A DNA stretch of 64,000 nucleotides from Entoloma clypeatum (Eukaryota > Basidiomycota > Agaricomycetes > Agaricales > Entolomataceae). A model generated the notes under the pieces. It was not told where the DNA came from. It saw only the letters and a list, made by a program, of their open reading frames with translations, and made no database searches. The first letter of the stretch is position 1, and each line of letters starts with the position of its first letter. The position numbers and the translations under genes were made by a program. The stretch is taken from positions 2,108,001 through 2,172,000 of the forward strand of contig OY751492.1 of assembly GCA_963565915.1 (NCBI GenBank), in the 5' to 3' direction. Positions 1 through 11,100 of the stretch are shown one piece after another.

Positions 1-1611
1 CGCTTTGTCCCGACAAGCGGACCACGGAGACGGATCGCAGGACAATGAAAACATCATCCTTCTTCAATCAGAATTGTTTGCAGTGCGAGCAATGCGTGGG
101 GTAACTGTTCAAGGGGAAGAACACGACATCCTCTGCCAGGTCTGACAGGGAATCCAAGAGGGGTTACTGGAGGATAGTGTGGCAGAGGTTGTCAAATCCC
201 TTCCGACTGTCAGAGCGGGGTCTGTCCATAGTGTGGAGTGGAGGCAAGCGGAAGGTTTGCTCTACTTCAGGGATCGTATCTATGTTCCTAACAATCCCCA
301 ACTGCATCATCGGATCCTCACACAACACCATGACACTCCAGTGGCCGGACATCCTGGATGGTGGAAAACCTTGGAACTGGTGTCGCGCAATTACTGGTGG
401 CCACACATGTCTCGTTTAATAGGTCAATATTGCAAGACATGTGACCCATGCCTCCGCACCAAGGTCCGACGCACTCCGCCCTCCAGAGAGCTCAATCCGC
501 TACCGGTCCCCACGGAGCAATGGCAAGTAACCAGTGTTGACTTCATTACTGAACTACCAGAAGCCCACGGCTACAATGCTATCATGGTCGTAGTGGACTC
601 AGTAGGGAAGCGGGGACACTTCATCCCGACGCACTCCGACATCTCCGCACTCGGGACTGCACGCTCCTATGTTCAAAATGTCTGGAAACTCCACGGACTA
701 CCGGAGGCCATTGTCTCCAACCGAGGACCACAGTTTGTCGCCAAGTTCACGCGCGAACTATACAGGCTGCTTAACATTAAGGTTGCTGCCTCGACAGCCT
801 ACCATCCGCAGTCGGACAGACAGACGGAGCGGGTCAATCAAGGATTGGAATGATATCTTCGCCTATTCGTCAATGAACATCAAGACGATTGGGACGAATG
901 GCTTCCGATGGCTGAATTTGCATACAACAACCATGTTCATGCATCGACACGTCAAACTCCATTCTACATTGACACTGGCCGCCATCCGCGCATGGGATTC
1001 GAACCTTGCGAGAAGCGGACAGAGATCGAGGCAGTAGCGGATTTCAGCCAGCAGATGAAGTCCGCTCTAGAGGAGGCTCGCGCAGCACTGACAAAGGCAA
1101 AAGATGACATGGCGCGATACTACAACCAGCATTGGAGCACCACTCCGACATTCCACCCAGGGGACAAGGTCTTTTTAGACTCATCAGACCTCAAAACCAC
1201 CCGACCCACAAAGAAACTTGCACATCGATACATAGGCCCTTTCCCAGTGGTCCGACCTGTCGGAACACATGCCTACGAACTTCGCCTTCCCCCTTCCATG
1301 TCCCGCGTTCACCCAGTATTCCATGTCATCAAACTTTCACTAGTTCCCGACGACCCCTTCCGACGCCAAGTCCACTCTCCTCCGCCTCCGATGGTAGTTG
1401 GAGAAGAATTAGAGTATGATGTTGAAAACCTCTTGGACAGCCGACTGCATCGAGGCAAGCTTCAATTCTTGGTCAAATGGTGGCTACGAAGAGAATTCCT
1501 GGGAAGCAGAAGACAATGTCCATGCTCCGCGCCTAGTCCGCGACTTCTACCGACATCATCCGGGAGCTCCGCGGCGGATCGCCACCGCGATATTCGACTC
1601 GTTTCGCCTGA
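1..1611 (+). pseudogene. Gypsy-A copy 1: 3' part of pol (integrase and chromodomain), broken
   Basis: Ty3/Gypsy chromovirus pol fragment entering from the left edge. In one frame it reads the RNase H-integrase linker, the HHCC zinc-binding domain (HHRIL ... CKTCDPCLR, about 300-470), the integrase core (VVVDS about 590-600, VSNRGPQF about 715-735, SDRQTER about 810-830) and the GPY-like region, ending in a chromodomain (NGGYEENSWE, about 1475-1505). In-frame TGA stops lie at 143-145 and 851-853. A one-base frameshift near 1478 splits the chromodomain. The second catalytic Asp of the D,D-35-E triad is Asn (VSNRG instead of VSDRG). All of these lesions are also in copy 2 (35.6-40.8 kb, minus strand), which is almost identical. 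The element is cut off at 1611 inside CCTGA, where a Gypsy-B LTR begins in reverse. Its missing tail and 3' LTR are at 11943-12412. Confidence 0.93.
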
Positions 1612-1740
1612 AGGGGATGACGAAGTAATGTAATGAGTCAGACTGGAAATCGAAGGTTGCGAAAGTAGACATTAGACATGCCGAGTCAGGCCGATAAATA
1701 AAAGATATGATGTGGTCCTCATACCATAGAGTCCATAACA
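1612..1740 (-). repeat. First 129 bp of the Gypsy-B 5' LTR, displaced by inversion
   Basis: The reverse complement matches the start of the Gypsy-B 3' LTR at 23602-23755, apart from a deletion of about 22 bp and scattered transitions. On the minus strand the LTR starts at 1740 with TGTTATGGACTC (TGTTACGGACTC in the 3' LTR). The next five bases, 1741-1745, are GAGAC, whose complement GTCTC equals the five bases after the 3' LTR (24004-24008). The rest of this LTR is at 12413-12663. The two pieces add to 380 bp against 402 bp for the 3' LTR; the difference is the deletion. Confidence 0.92.
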
Positions 1741-2475
1741 GAGACGATTCCATAGCTCTCGAGTATCATAGCTAAGCCCATAGTGGTGACCAGCACTATG
1801 TCCTACATTGCCAGGGTCGCTAACTATAAAGTCTCTCTCTAATGTCGCCACTAAGTCCTCAGAATCGGAGCTCATCTAGGACTCTCTATATCCCTTAGAG
1901 ATAGTGTGAAAGGGTGCAAAATGCGCAGATTTTAGGCCTAGACATGTTGCAGCCTTATCAGCGTGGGAGGCGAAGGCAGTGGCCAGAGAGGGGGAGGTGG
2001 GTTGGGAGGTCATGACTGGATGGATGCAGTATATGAGGGCACTGGGATGTGATGTGATGCGCGTGCACCCCCACGACCACAGGGAGGTCTGCGATGACAC
2101 GCAGACAGGACATGTAGCACCAAGGGGTGCCATCCCATGGGTATTCCCTACCCCCACATACCCTCGAAAACCCTCACCCATAGGTGCGGGTTTCCTTACT
2201 CTTGACGAGGGGTATGGTTTTTTGAGGGTAAGGGTATGGGTACAATTCTTTTACCCACGGGATACCCCTGTCCATCACTACTCTCAGCTCACAAAAGAGC
2301 TTAGGCAGAGCATGCACGAAGGTGCACACTGTATCATGAACAAAGAACCTTGTTCATCGCCAAAGAAGATCTTCAGGAGTGGTTGGGCTTGCAAACGAAT
2401 GGTGTCCTCACTCCAATATGAGTGGTAGCTACCACTTTAATCATTAGTACAGGGCTTTAGTCCTAGCGAAATAGT
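1741..2475. other. Unassigned spacer with a possible split reading frame
   Basis: No recognisable gene. The minus strand 1741-1875 is open (it starts MSSDSEDLVATLERDF and ends RELWNRL). After undoing the inversion it would join sequence at 24004, where an open stretch also reads on for about 50 codons between TGA or TAG codons. A plus-strand frame at 1979-2428 (149 codons) has no family resemblance and is probably chance. An imperfect inverted motif of GGGTA/TACCC type lies around 2145-2250. Confidence 0.4.
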
Positions 2476-2498
2476 CATAATAACCACTGGTTATTATG
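2476..2498. repeat. Perfect 23-bp palindrome
   Basis: Arms of 11 bases (CATAATAACCA and its complement) around a single C. It sits at the left edge of the AT-rich minisatellite and may mark its boundary or a chance local fold. Confidence 0.6.
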
Positions 2499-2559
2499 AT
2501 ATGATAGATTGTATTCTATATGATGCTTTATCATTTGAAAATACTTATCATACTTATGA

Positions 2560-3245
2560 TATTCCCTATCATTAGTTTTAAATCATCATAAAACTATCAT
2601 TAGAGTGAATTTTCTTCATTTGAATATATCATGAAACTATCATTAGACTGCACCTCTCATTATAATACATTATAAAACTATCATTAAACTGCACTTTTCA
2701 TTAAAATAGCCATCATTGAAGAGACTATATCATTAGACTGCACTTTTCATTAGAATAGTCATCATTTGATTAGAATACATTATAAAGCTATCATTAGACT
2801 GCACTTTTCATTAGAATAGTTGTCATTTGATAGGATACATCATAAAGCTATCATTAAACTGCACTTTTTATTAGAATAGTTATCATTTGACAGAATACAT
2901 CATCATTTGATTAGAATACATCATAACGCTATCATTAGAATGCACTTTTCATCATCATAGTCATCATTCAATAGGATATATAATAAAGCTATCATTAGAC
3001 TGCATTTTTCATTAGAATAGTTATCATTCAATAGGATACATTATAAATCTATCATTAGACTGCACATTTTATTAGGATAGTCATCATTTGATAGAATACA
3101 TCATAAATCTATCATTAGACCGCATTTTTCATTAGAATAGTTATCATTCAATAGAATACATCATTAGACTATCATAAAAGCGAATTTCTCATTGGAAAAT
3201 CTATCATTGGCTCAAATACATCATTAGGCTGTCATAAATTGGAAT
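2560..3245. repeat. AT-rich minisatellite, about 60-bp period
   Basis: About 10-12 imperfect copies of a unit containing CTATCATTAGACTGCACTTT, a TTAGAATAGT block, ATCATTTGATAG and AATACATCATAAAG. The core CATTAGACTGCA recurs at 2641, 2682, 2731, 2792, 2852, 2933, 2993, 3053 and 3113. The spacing is 60-61 bp in the best-kept part and is disturbed by small deletions or duplications at both ends. No open frame follows the period. Confidence 0.85.
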
Positions 3246-3427
3246 ACCTCAGCTGGGAAGGATTGATAAGCTACTGACATCATATCATGTGCGCCCTTAC
3301 TCGTCATTATATTATCATTAGATTTCTCTTATCAATCAATGGCCATCAATCCATCAATTATCTTTGCCCCTGCGATTTCTGGGCATTTACTAGGGGAAAT
3401 GCTCGTACTCTAATAGGGACACTGATA

Positions 3428-3558
3428 CAGTGCCTCACAAAACTGATTCAATGTTTGCTACTTTGTAAATACCTTCAAAATAACTTTGCAAATAATGCCA
3501 ATCAAAAGAAGGTATTGGTACCTGGTTAAAAGCCCTGCTTCAGGACTCTCGGAATCTG
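3428..3558 (+). repeat. Left terminal inverted repeat of the Tc1 element
   Basis: Matches the complement of 4905-5035. The outer 30 bases are essentially identical and similarity then declines. TA precedes it. Confidence 0.85.
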
Positions 3559-3654
3559 CAATAATCATGTAATTCCCATAAACAATGATCAATATATGAT
3601 CAAATTACTCCAGGGACTCATTGAATCAGTACAATAAATACAGTATTTTATACT

Positions 3655-4673
3655 TTAGTACTTGGTATTACCCTCCTTAGCTTTGATTACTGCCTCTACC
3701 CTTCTTGGCATACTTTCTATCAGGTTTTGACACACTTCTGGCTCTATATTATTCCACACCTCTGCTGCTCTGTCCCAAATCTCCCAGACTCCCTTGGGTG
3801 GTGTTGGATATTCATTCAACTTCCTTTTAATATGAACCCAGAGGTGTTCAATAGGATTGAGGTCTGGGGACTGTGCAGGCCAATCCAGCAGAGCAATATT
3901 CTTGCTGTCCATCCATTTTTTGGCCTTCTTGGAGGTGTGCTTGGGGTCATTGCCCTGCTGAAAAAAAGGATCTCCTCTTCAGAGATTCCACTCTCCTCCA
4001 TGCTGGGCAGCAAATTGTCCTCCAAAATGGACACGTACTAATCAGCATCCATCCTCCCCTCAACCTCTGCAAGTCTCCCCACACCTTCCCAACCCATACA
4101 ACCCCAAACTATAATATTTTCTCCCCCAAACTTGACTGGGCCCTGAACCTCTCTTTCAATAAGCCCCTCGCCCTTCTTTTTCCGGGCCCATTCCTTGCCA
4201 TCTGACCCAAACCTGTTGATTTTGGTCTCATCTGACCAAATGACCCTCTTCCAGTCCTCCACTGTCCATTCCCTGTGCTTCATAGCAAATGCCAACTGCC
4301 TCTTCTAATGTATGGCCTTTAAGAAAGGTCTTTTCTTCTTTGTTACAGCCTTGAATTCATGTTTTCTGAGAACCCTTCTCACAGTTTCTGGGGAGACAGG
4401 ATTGGAGATGACAGTGTTGATGTGTTTGGTAGCCTGCACAGCGTTGGAGGCTCTCCCTGAGGTGATTTGTGAAAGTATGTTTCGTGTGTTGGTGGGAGAA
4501 AGCTTGGATGGATGACCACCAGAAGAGAGATTGCGATGAGGAAAAAGATTCTGAAGCACTCTGGAGACAGTTGATTGGCTGACACCCAGGTTAGAGGCAA
4601 TATGACGAGTGGAGTGACCATTGGAGGCCAGAGAAAGAATGTTTTCCTTGTGGAAAGAGGAGATAGGGCGCAT
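3655..4673 (-). pseudogene. Tc1-family transposase, inactive
   Basis: The N-terminal part (4673 to about 4305) has the paired helix-turn-helix DNA-binding region (ASNLGVSQSTVSRVL, then a second HTH). The catalytic part shows the first Asp in VIWSDETKINRFGSDG and the DLNPIEHLW block with the glutamate of the DDE triad. In-frame TAG codons occur at about 4302 and 4040. A seven-T run near 3961 has shifted the frame, which then continues through QQGNDPKHTS. The residue usually Asp in QQDNDPKHT is Gly here, so the second catalytic carboxylate is lost. Summed over the breaks it is close to the usual 340-residue family length. Related elements elsewhere in the genome would be needed to move it. Confidence 0.92.
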
Positions 4674-4904
4674 GATTAATTATGGGGGCTGTTGAGGTTG
4701 GATTCTTCTTATACAACTTTTCTTGACAACCCATCAGGGTTCTATTCAAGTTCCATCAGTAAGTCATGACAACTGGTTACCATACAACCAGTGAAGCATT
4801 TGATTCTGATAATTGCCATAGGTACTCACAAAACTGATTCAATGAGTTGCTGATTTAATTTAATCATATCTCCATGGATTCTGATCTAAATCATATGATT
4901 CCTT

Positions 4905-5035
4905 TATATTCTGAAAGCCCTGAAGTAGGGCTTTCAATTATATACCAAAGGTTTAATTCAATTGGTATTCTTTGCAGAGTTATTTTGAAGGTATTCAAAA
5001 AGCAACAAACATTGAATCAGTTTTGTGAGGCACTG
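4905..5035 (-). repeat. Right terminal inverted repeat of the Tc1 element
   Basis: Complement of the left repeat at 3428-3558. It ends ...GTGAGGCACTG followed by the TA duplication. Confidence 0.85.
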
Positions 5036-5084
5036 TATCTCAAAGGGATAGAATATACAATGTCTAGATCAATAGATATTCCCC

Positions 5085-5935
5085 CTGAAGATCAAAATTG
5101 CAAAAATGCGCCACAGAATTGCAGGGTAACCATTGGATATTTGCCTCTTATTTCTTATCATCCATATTCCAATCATATAGGAGGTGCTTTCCACACAAGA
5201 GATAGGCCACACAATGTCTGGATCAGTTATTACAAATACAGATCTCCAAACCCTCCAAATTGCTAAAGTGCATACTGAAAGTTAGCTTCTGGAGTATGTA
5301 ACCTTATGATACAGTAGGCCAAGGATATTGGATATGCAATGGCTATATCAGTGGTTAAGAGCATACTGCACCCTGCAGATTAAAATTGCAAAAATGCGCC
5401 ACAGGATCACAGAAGATCCACTGAATATATGCCTCTCATCTTCTAAGCCCTCACTCTAGAAGTACACGAGGCACTATGTGCCAAAGGATCAGTTTCCAGG
5501 GTCCATGGATCACCAGATAAAAGTGGGGGGCCCCAGAATCCCCAAAACACAAAAGTGCACCTTAGATCTCTACAACCATTGAACAGATAGCTCTCTCCTC
5601 TTAAACCCTTATTTTAGACATATAGGAGGTGCCCCATGTAAGAGGAATAGTCCTTGAGATGTCTGTATCAATATATAGAAGGATGGTCCCTCCTGCCCCA
5701 ATCGAAAATACATACCTCCATTGCTCCTGAACAGTGGCACGGATACCTCTCGCCTTCTGGGCCCTTGTCTTAGACATATACAAGTTGTCCTTGACCAAAG
5801 AAAGGATTTGGGGAATGTCTGGATCACCTTGTAGAGGTATGTGATCCTCCACCCCCCTTTTGCACAATAATGCATCAATAGAGGGGTATAAAAGCATGTC
5901 CATGGCCTCTATCCTCCATCCCTACACTATATCAT
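5085..5935. repeat. Decayed tandem repeat, four units
   Basis: Related segments begin near 5095, 5382, 5545 and 5695. Shared blocks include ATTGCAAAAATGCGCCACAG (units 1 and 2), TAGACATATAGGAGGTGCC or a variant (units 1, 3, 4) and AATGTCTGGATCA (units 1, 3, 4). Units are roughly 150-290 bp and strongly diverged. No coding capacity is recognised. A TATA-like GTATAAAAG at about 5887 lies just after the last unit. Confidence 0.5.
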
Positions 5936-6530
5936 GAGTTTCCCACCAGTGGCAAGCAGTAGAAGCAGTGTTCTTAGTCCAAAACCCGCCCAAACAGTCT
6001 TGGGGGAGGAGGAGCACATATCTCTACACCCTCTACATGCTGTGTATATGCAAATATGATATCTATAGGTTATTTCTACATCATAATAGAGCTTGGGGAC
6101 GCACCTTTGGATACTCCTTCATGTGTGTAATGGAGTGTAAAAGTGCCAACTCACCAACCATCCATGCTGTATCAAACAGCTATACCAGAGGCTTTCACCA
6201 CCAGGGCAATCACTTTAAGATGATTAGGCATGTATATAATACATAAATCCATAGTCATGTCAGTCCTAGATTGATTTTATAGAGTGGGAGCAGTTATGTT
6301 ACAGTGCAACATGTCTCAAAAAGTGGTATCCTCTATTTGATATTCACAATGGATAGTAATTGGCATCATGGGCTATCTAAAACAAGTCTCTTAGTGTATA
6401 AGAATGTTATACAAAAGACCCAAAAGAGATCCATGAAGCATAGACATCTGGAGAACATCAGCAAACTCTGATTTGGGCTCATAGCAAACTGTAGCAAACA
6501 CTCCCAAACATGTAGTGTGGTGCAGTGCCA
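5936..6530. other. Intergenic spacer without recognisable features
   Basis: A TATA-like GTATAAAAG (about 5887) is followed by an ATG at 5934 opening 41 codons, and nothing further is recognisable as a gene. The rest is AT-rich and has stops in all frames within short distances. Confidence 0.4.
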
Positions 6531-7441
6531 TACACAGCAGGACCAGACCAATGTACCCCTCAAAAACATTGTAAACAAATAACAATCTAATATAGAATTT
6601 ATTTGCTGACCACATTGTGGGAACACAAGTAAAATCCATTTTTAATAATTATTTAATGTGCTCTGCATGTTTCCACTGAGCAAATGCAAAAGAAAATGCA
6701 AAATGTGATTGTGATGTGGCCCCGATATTTTGTTCTCTCAAATGGAGATCCCATTCAAAAATCAAACCACTTGTTTATCCTTTATAAGAATTGAGTTTGA
6801 TCCCAGCTTACATAGCAGGAACATGCTGAACAAATTATTTATTTGATCCCTATGTTCTACCCTTGTGCATGGAATTTCCATTGACAAAGAACATTTTAAA
6901 AGAAATCACAGTAAAGTCATCATGAGATTGACAATCACACCATTTGTATATTTTTAATCTTCTTCTTTGTTTGAGGAAACATTTTAAAGACTACAAAGGA
7001 TGTGATGGGTACATTTTAAACATAGCAGCAGTGTGGTTGTCAATCACATCATGGACTCAGTGTGATGTCTTTTGAAATGTTCCTTGTCAATGGAAATTTC
7101 ATGCATGAGGGTAGAACATAGGGATCAAATAAACAATTTGTTCAGCATGTTCCTGCTATATAAGCTGGGATCAAACTCAATTCTCATAAAGGATAAACAA
7201 GTGGTTTGATTTTTGAATGGGATCTCCATTTGAGAGAACAAAATATCGGGGCCACATCACAATCACATTTTGCATTTTCTTTTGCATTTGCTCAGTGGAA
7301 ACATGCAGAGCACATTAAATAATTATTAAAAATGGATTTTACTTGTGTTCCCACAATGTGGTCAGCAAATAAATTCTATATTAGATTGTTATTTGTTTAC
7401 AATGTTTTCGAGATGTATATTGGTCCAGTCCCACTGTGATA
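6531..7441. repeat. Large foldback (inverted repeat with about 430-bp arms)
   Basis: The left arm (about 6531-6960) and the complement of the right arm (about 7010-7441) align almost end to end, for example GTGGGAACACAAGTAAAATC with its complement and GCCCCGATATTTTGTTCTCT with AGAGAACAAAATATCGGGGC. Mismatches are few in the outer part and increase toward a loop of about 50 bases. No transposase or TIR/TSD signature is evident. The right end is cut by the insertion of CopA copy 1, so the original terminus on that side is lost. A foldback or MITE-like element is the likeliest class; a segmental inverted duplication is the alternative. Confidence 0.88.
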
Positions 7442-7752
7442 TGTTGAAACTTTTCCCATCACGTAGATTAGATTAGATTAGATTACATCACGTGACCTTT
7501 ACATATCTTCATTACATACTTGTTTGGTTGGTACAAACAGTAGTACGGTATATAAGACCAGGAAACTGTCAATATCAACAAGTTGTCTCTTGACTCTTAA
7601 CCAGCTCCATCGCTCTCACCAGCCTCAACCGCTCTCACCAGCCTTACCCCCCTCCAAACCATGTAAGTGACTATAGCGGTATCGTAGAGTACTTCCACTG
7701 TAGCCGTGTTGCTCAGTACACCTGTGGCTAGCGCCCAGGTGGAACTTCAACA
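7442..7752 (+). repeat. CopA copy 1, 5' LTR
   Basis: Begins TGTTGAAACTTTTC and ends GGAACTTCAACA, giving TGTTGAA/TTCAACA ends. It contains four ATTAG pentamer repeats near 7466-7488 and a TATATAAG promoter box at about 7549-7556. It matches the LTRs at 16162-16470, 21707-22015, 25661-25970 and 31140-31449. The host-side base pairs are the right arm of the foldback. Confidence 0.95.
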
Positions 7753-7768
7753 GGTTATGGGCCCCGGA
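7753..7768 (+). promoter_or_regulatory. CopA primer-binding site (internal initiator-Met tRNA type)
   Basis: Directly after the LTR comes GGTTATGGGCCCCGG. The segment GGTTATGGGCCC is complementary to the anticodon stem-loop of eukaryotic initiator methionine tRNA (GGGCCCAUAACC), not to a tRNA 3' CCA end. This implies priming by a tRNA half, as known for Drosophila copia. The same sequence follows the 5' LTR of copy 3 (25971) and, on the minus strand, of copy 2. Confidence 0.7.
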
Positions 7769-8115
7769 TAGCAGAGGGACCTGGGAAACGCTGGCAACAG
7801 CAAGTACCTGCCCACTCTACCCTGGTTGGCAAAGAACCGATCGAAAGATCTAGGTTCTGAGTCATACTTCTTCACATATGAACCTGGGAACGTCATTACG
7901 ACAAGTACCTGTCATGAGACGTCCCTAAGGGGATTGACCTAGTACACTCCATGTGGAAACGTTGATCGCACCTTACGCGTTTCTGACATATAAAGGGCTT
8001 TCCCATGACCGCTATTCCTGAAGGGAATATGTCATAAAGGAATCATTCAATTGTTTTCTCGAATCATATTCATAAACACATCACTGATTGAGAACCCTTT
8101 TTAGATTCATTCAAA

Positions 8116-11100
8116 ATGTCTACCTCTCGTTCTGCCCTCGACACAATCACTGCCTTTGACGGCATCGACTACCGGAGCTGGGCCGAGAAGATGAAGTCTT
8201 ACCTCCTCCATCAAGGAGTCTGGCGCCTTGTTTCTGGCGACATCCCCCGCCCTGTCATCGCCGACTTCACCACCACAGTCTCCACCCCTGGGGCCACTGC
8301 TACTGCTCCCCCTGTGCTGGCCACCACGGTCGACCAGCCCGGCTTCCGCAAGGAAGAAAAAACCTGGATCAGGGACGATGACGTAGCTCTTGGGGCGATA
8401 CGCCTGAAGGTCTCCGAGGCAATCAGACGCCACATCAAGGACGCCACTTCCTCGAAAGACGCCTGGAAGTCATTAAAGGATGCTTACTCCAAGGTATCCC
8501 CGGCCGTCATCTTCGGCGACTTCAAGGCCGCCGCCACCTACAAGCTCTCTGGACGCGACCCCGTCCCTGAAATCGAACGCCTGGGGTCTCTTTTCGCTCA
8601 GCTCGCCGACTCGAACTTTGACGTCGCCGATCTGATGCAGGCAATGATCCTGGCAAATGCAATTCCCGACGCCTGGTCGTCACTCTCCACCGCCCTCTTC
8701 CAGGTCTATGACGCTGACGATTTTACCTACAAGGCCGTCGCCGAAAGCATCATATCAGAGTACCGGCGCAAGTATTCGATTGGGTCCACTCGTACGTCCA
8801 ACGAGCAGGCCCGGAAAATCTCTGGGACAAAGCGCAAGGGGCAGGACCCCAAATGGGAAAAGCAGCAAAAGCCGAGTACCTCGCAGAACGACGCTGATGA
8901 GCAGCCTAACTCGACTGACCATAGTACCGCTTCTGAAAAGAAGAAGGGAAAAAGACGCTGGCGCAATCAGAAGAAAAACGCCAACACTGCGGACAACGCG
9001 TCCGACCATGTGGAAGAAACGGTTGAGTTCGTTGCTCCCGCCATTCACTTCCCTCCTCTTCCGGCACCATCCTTCACCACCATCACTGGCCGCGGGAAAA
9101 TGACAAGTACCGCACAGCCCGATTCCGGAAAAATGCAGTCGCTCCTGCAACGCATGAACCCCCCTCCATCACAGTACACCGGGCTTCCTTCTGGAAAACC
9201 ATCCATGTGGAAAAAGAACGACCATGTCCGCAAACTCGCGCGCGGCATTGGTGCTCGCCCCTCAGGATCGAATCTTCGTATCCTAGATACCATCATCCCT
9301 GAAATCGACGAAAGGCCGGCTAAACAGCGTCGCGTAGCCCCGTCGATAGAAGAATCGCTGAAGATGATGGACATAGACCATCAAAGCGAGCGGATGGGGC
9401 CGGAACAATTCGAAGACGGGCTGATCGAACTTGACGGTTCGTCACATTCTTCTCTCAAACTTGACCAAATGGGAAATGCTAATAATCACGCACAGACGTT
9501 TGAATATATATTAGCCAGTACCGATGCAGATAGTATAGATCTCTTTAGCGATGATCTGTACAAAAAATATACCAAACATTTTGCGTCCTGCACACACTGC
9601 AAAGAGAGAGAACGCGCTCAGTGGATCTTAGATTCCGGTGCATCATTACACTTTACCCATGAGTTTAAAGACTTCGCGTACTACAGGCCTCTCAAGGCTA
9701 AGCGATTCGTCCAAACAGCTGCAAAGGGAAAGAAACTGGAAATTCTTGGAGTTGGGGCCGTTCCAGTACGGCATACCCTAAATGGGGAAATAAAAACCCA
9801 TCTTCTCCGACCTGTATTCTACATTCCGGACATGGACACACGCCTATTGTCCCTAGGCGTCTTCCTTAATCACGGGTACAAAGTAGACGGAATGCGTGGA
9901 GAAATTAACATCTCCAAAGGACAGAACAAAATACAGTTCTCGCCTCACATTCTCGGACAAACCATTTACTGGTTAGACACTGAAATACGCTATGACCAAA
10001 TCCACGCGATCTCTAGCGAAATCACTGTTGAAACCTGGCACAAACGCCTTGGCCACCTGAATGACCAGGCGCTCAATAAGATTCCCACCAGTACCAAAGG
10101 AGTACCCAGAACGTTAGTACGTGAGAAATCACAGGAAAGCTGCACGGGGTGTCTAAAAGGGAAAATGCCGAATCAGTCTTACCCTAACTCAATGACAAGG
10201 GCTGTCAAACCCTTTGATTTGATCCATTCGGACCTGAAACAGATATCCACGGCATCGTACCACAAGTACAAATATTTCCTTACCTTTTTGGATGATTTTT
10301 CTTCCCATGTCTGGGTCGTCTTGCTCAGGAAAAAGTCAGGCGCCATCACGGCGCTGAAACAATTCCTTGCGATGATCCAGAATCAATTCGCCGCCACCCC
10401 TAAAAAATGGCGGGTTGATGGAGGTGGAGAATTTGACGAATACAAGGATGTACTTGCCGATCATGGAATTCTGATCGACGTCACGCTCCCATATCAGCAC
10501 CAGCAGAATGGTAGAGCAGAAAGGATCAATCGAACACTATGGGAAAAATCTCAGGCATTGCGCTTCGATGCATGCTTACCACCCATGTGGTGGGAATTCT
10601 GTTTGGAACACGCAGCATTTCTCTACAACAGAACCCCCATGCAGCGTCTTGAATGGAAAACCCCTTACTTCAGGGTGACCAATGAGATCCCCGACATGTC
10701 TAGCGTCAGAGTCTTCGGATGCCAAGCATACGTATATATCCCAAAAGAAAAACGCAGAAACTCCCTGGAGTCAAGATCTCAATTGATGATTTATCTCGGA
10801 TCAAAACCAGGGGTCAAAGGATACCGCTTCATGGATCCTGAGACCAACACGATTTTCATGGGTGGAAAAGCTATCTTTGATGAAAGCAAGTACCCTAGAT
10901 GCCACATCGACCCTTTGCCAGAAAACCATCCAGAAATGGAAAACCCAGAGCCGGCTGATGAGTTTGAGGATCTCATTCCTGGCAGCAACGACGACGAAAG
11001 TCACAACGAAACACCTCATGACCCACTTCCCATTGAACAGGATCAACCTGAATCAGACAACGAATTGCCTGCCAGTGAGCCTGATGACAAACCGCGAGTA

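Larger units (their letters stand above)
3428..5035 (-). mobile_element. Tc1/mariner-type DNA transposon (1608 bp), decayed
   Basis: Both ends read CAGTGCCTCACAAAACTGAT as terminal inverted repeats and are flanked by TA (3426-3427 and 5036-5037), the standard Tc1/mariner target duplication. The inverted repeats extend about 130 bp inward with several mismatches. A second, inner copy of the core ACTGATTCAATG lies about 180-190 bp inside each end (about 3615 and 4822). It is in the opposite orientation to the outer copy, unlike the direct repeats of a classical IR/DR element. The interior carries one transposase gene on the minus strand. Confidence 0.93.

Noticed and set aside
1979..2428. 149-codon plus-strand frame
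   Set aside because: No family resemblance, unusual composition, overlaps an inverted GGGTA motif; probably chance in GC-richer spacer.
2440..3250. RIP-type mutation as source of the AT-rich block
   Set aside because: The block is a tandem repeat with its own AT-rich unit; element copies elsewhere do not show the CpA to TpA bias expected of RIP.
5934..6059. ATG with upstream TATA-like GTATAAAAG, 41 codons
   Set aside because: Short, no continuation with convincing splice sites, no homology recognised.
8727..9374. Antisense frames over CopA gag (also at 26944-27591 and 20317-20853)
   Set aside because: Open only because the sense codons are biased; they recur wherever the sense gene does and carry no independent signal.
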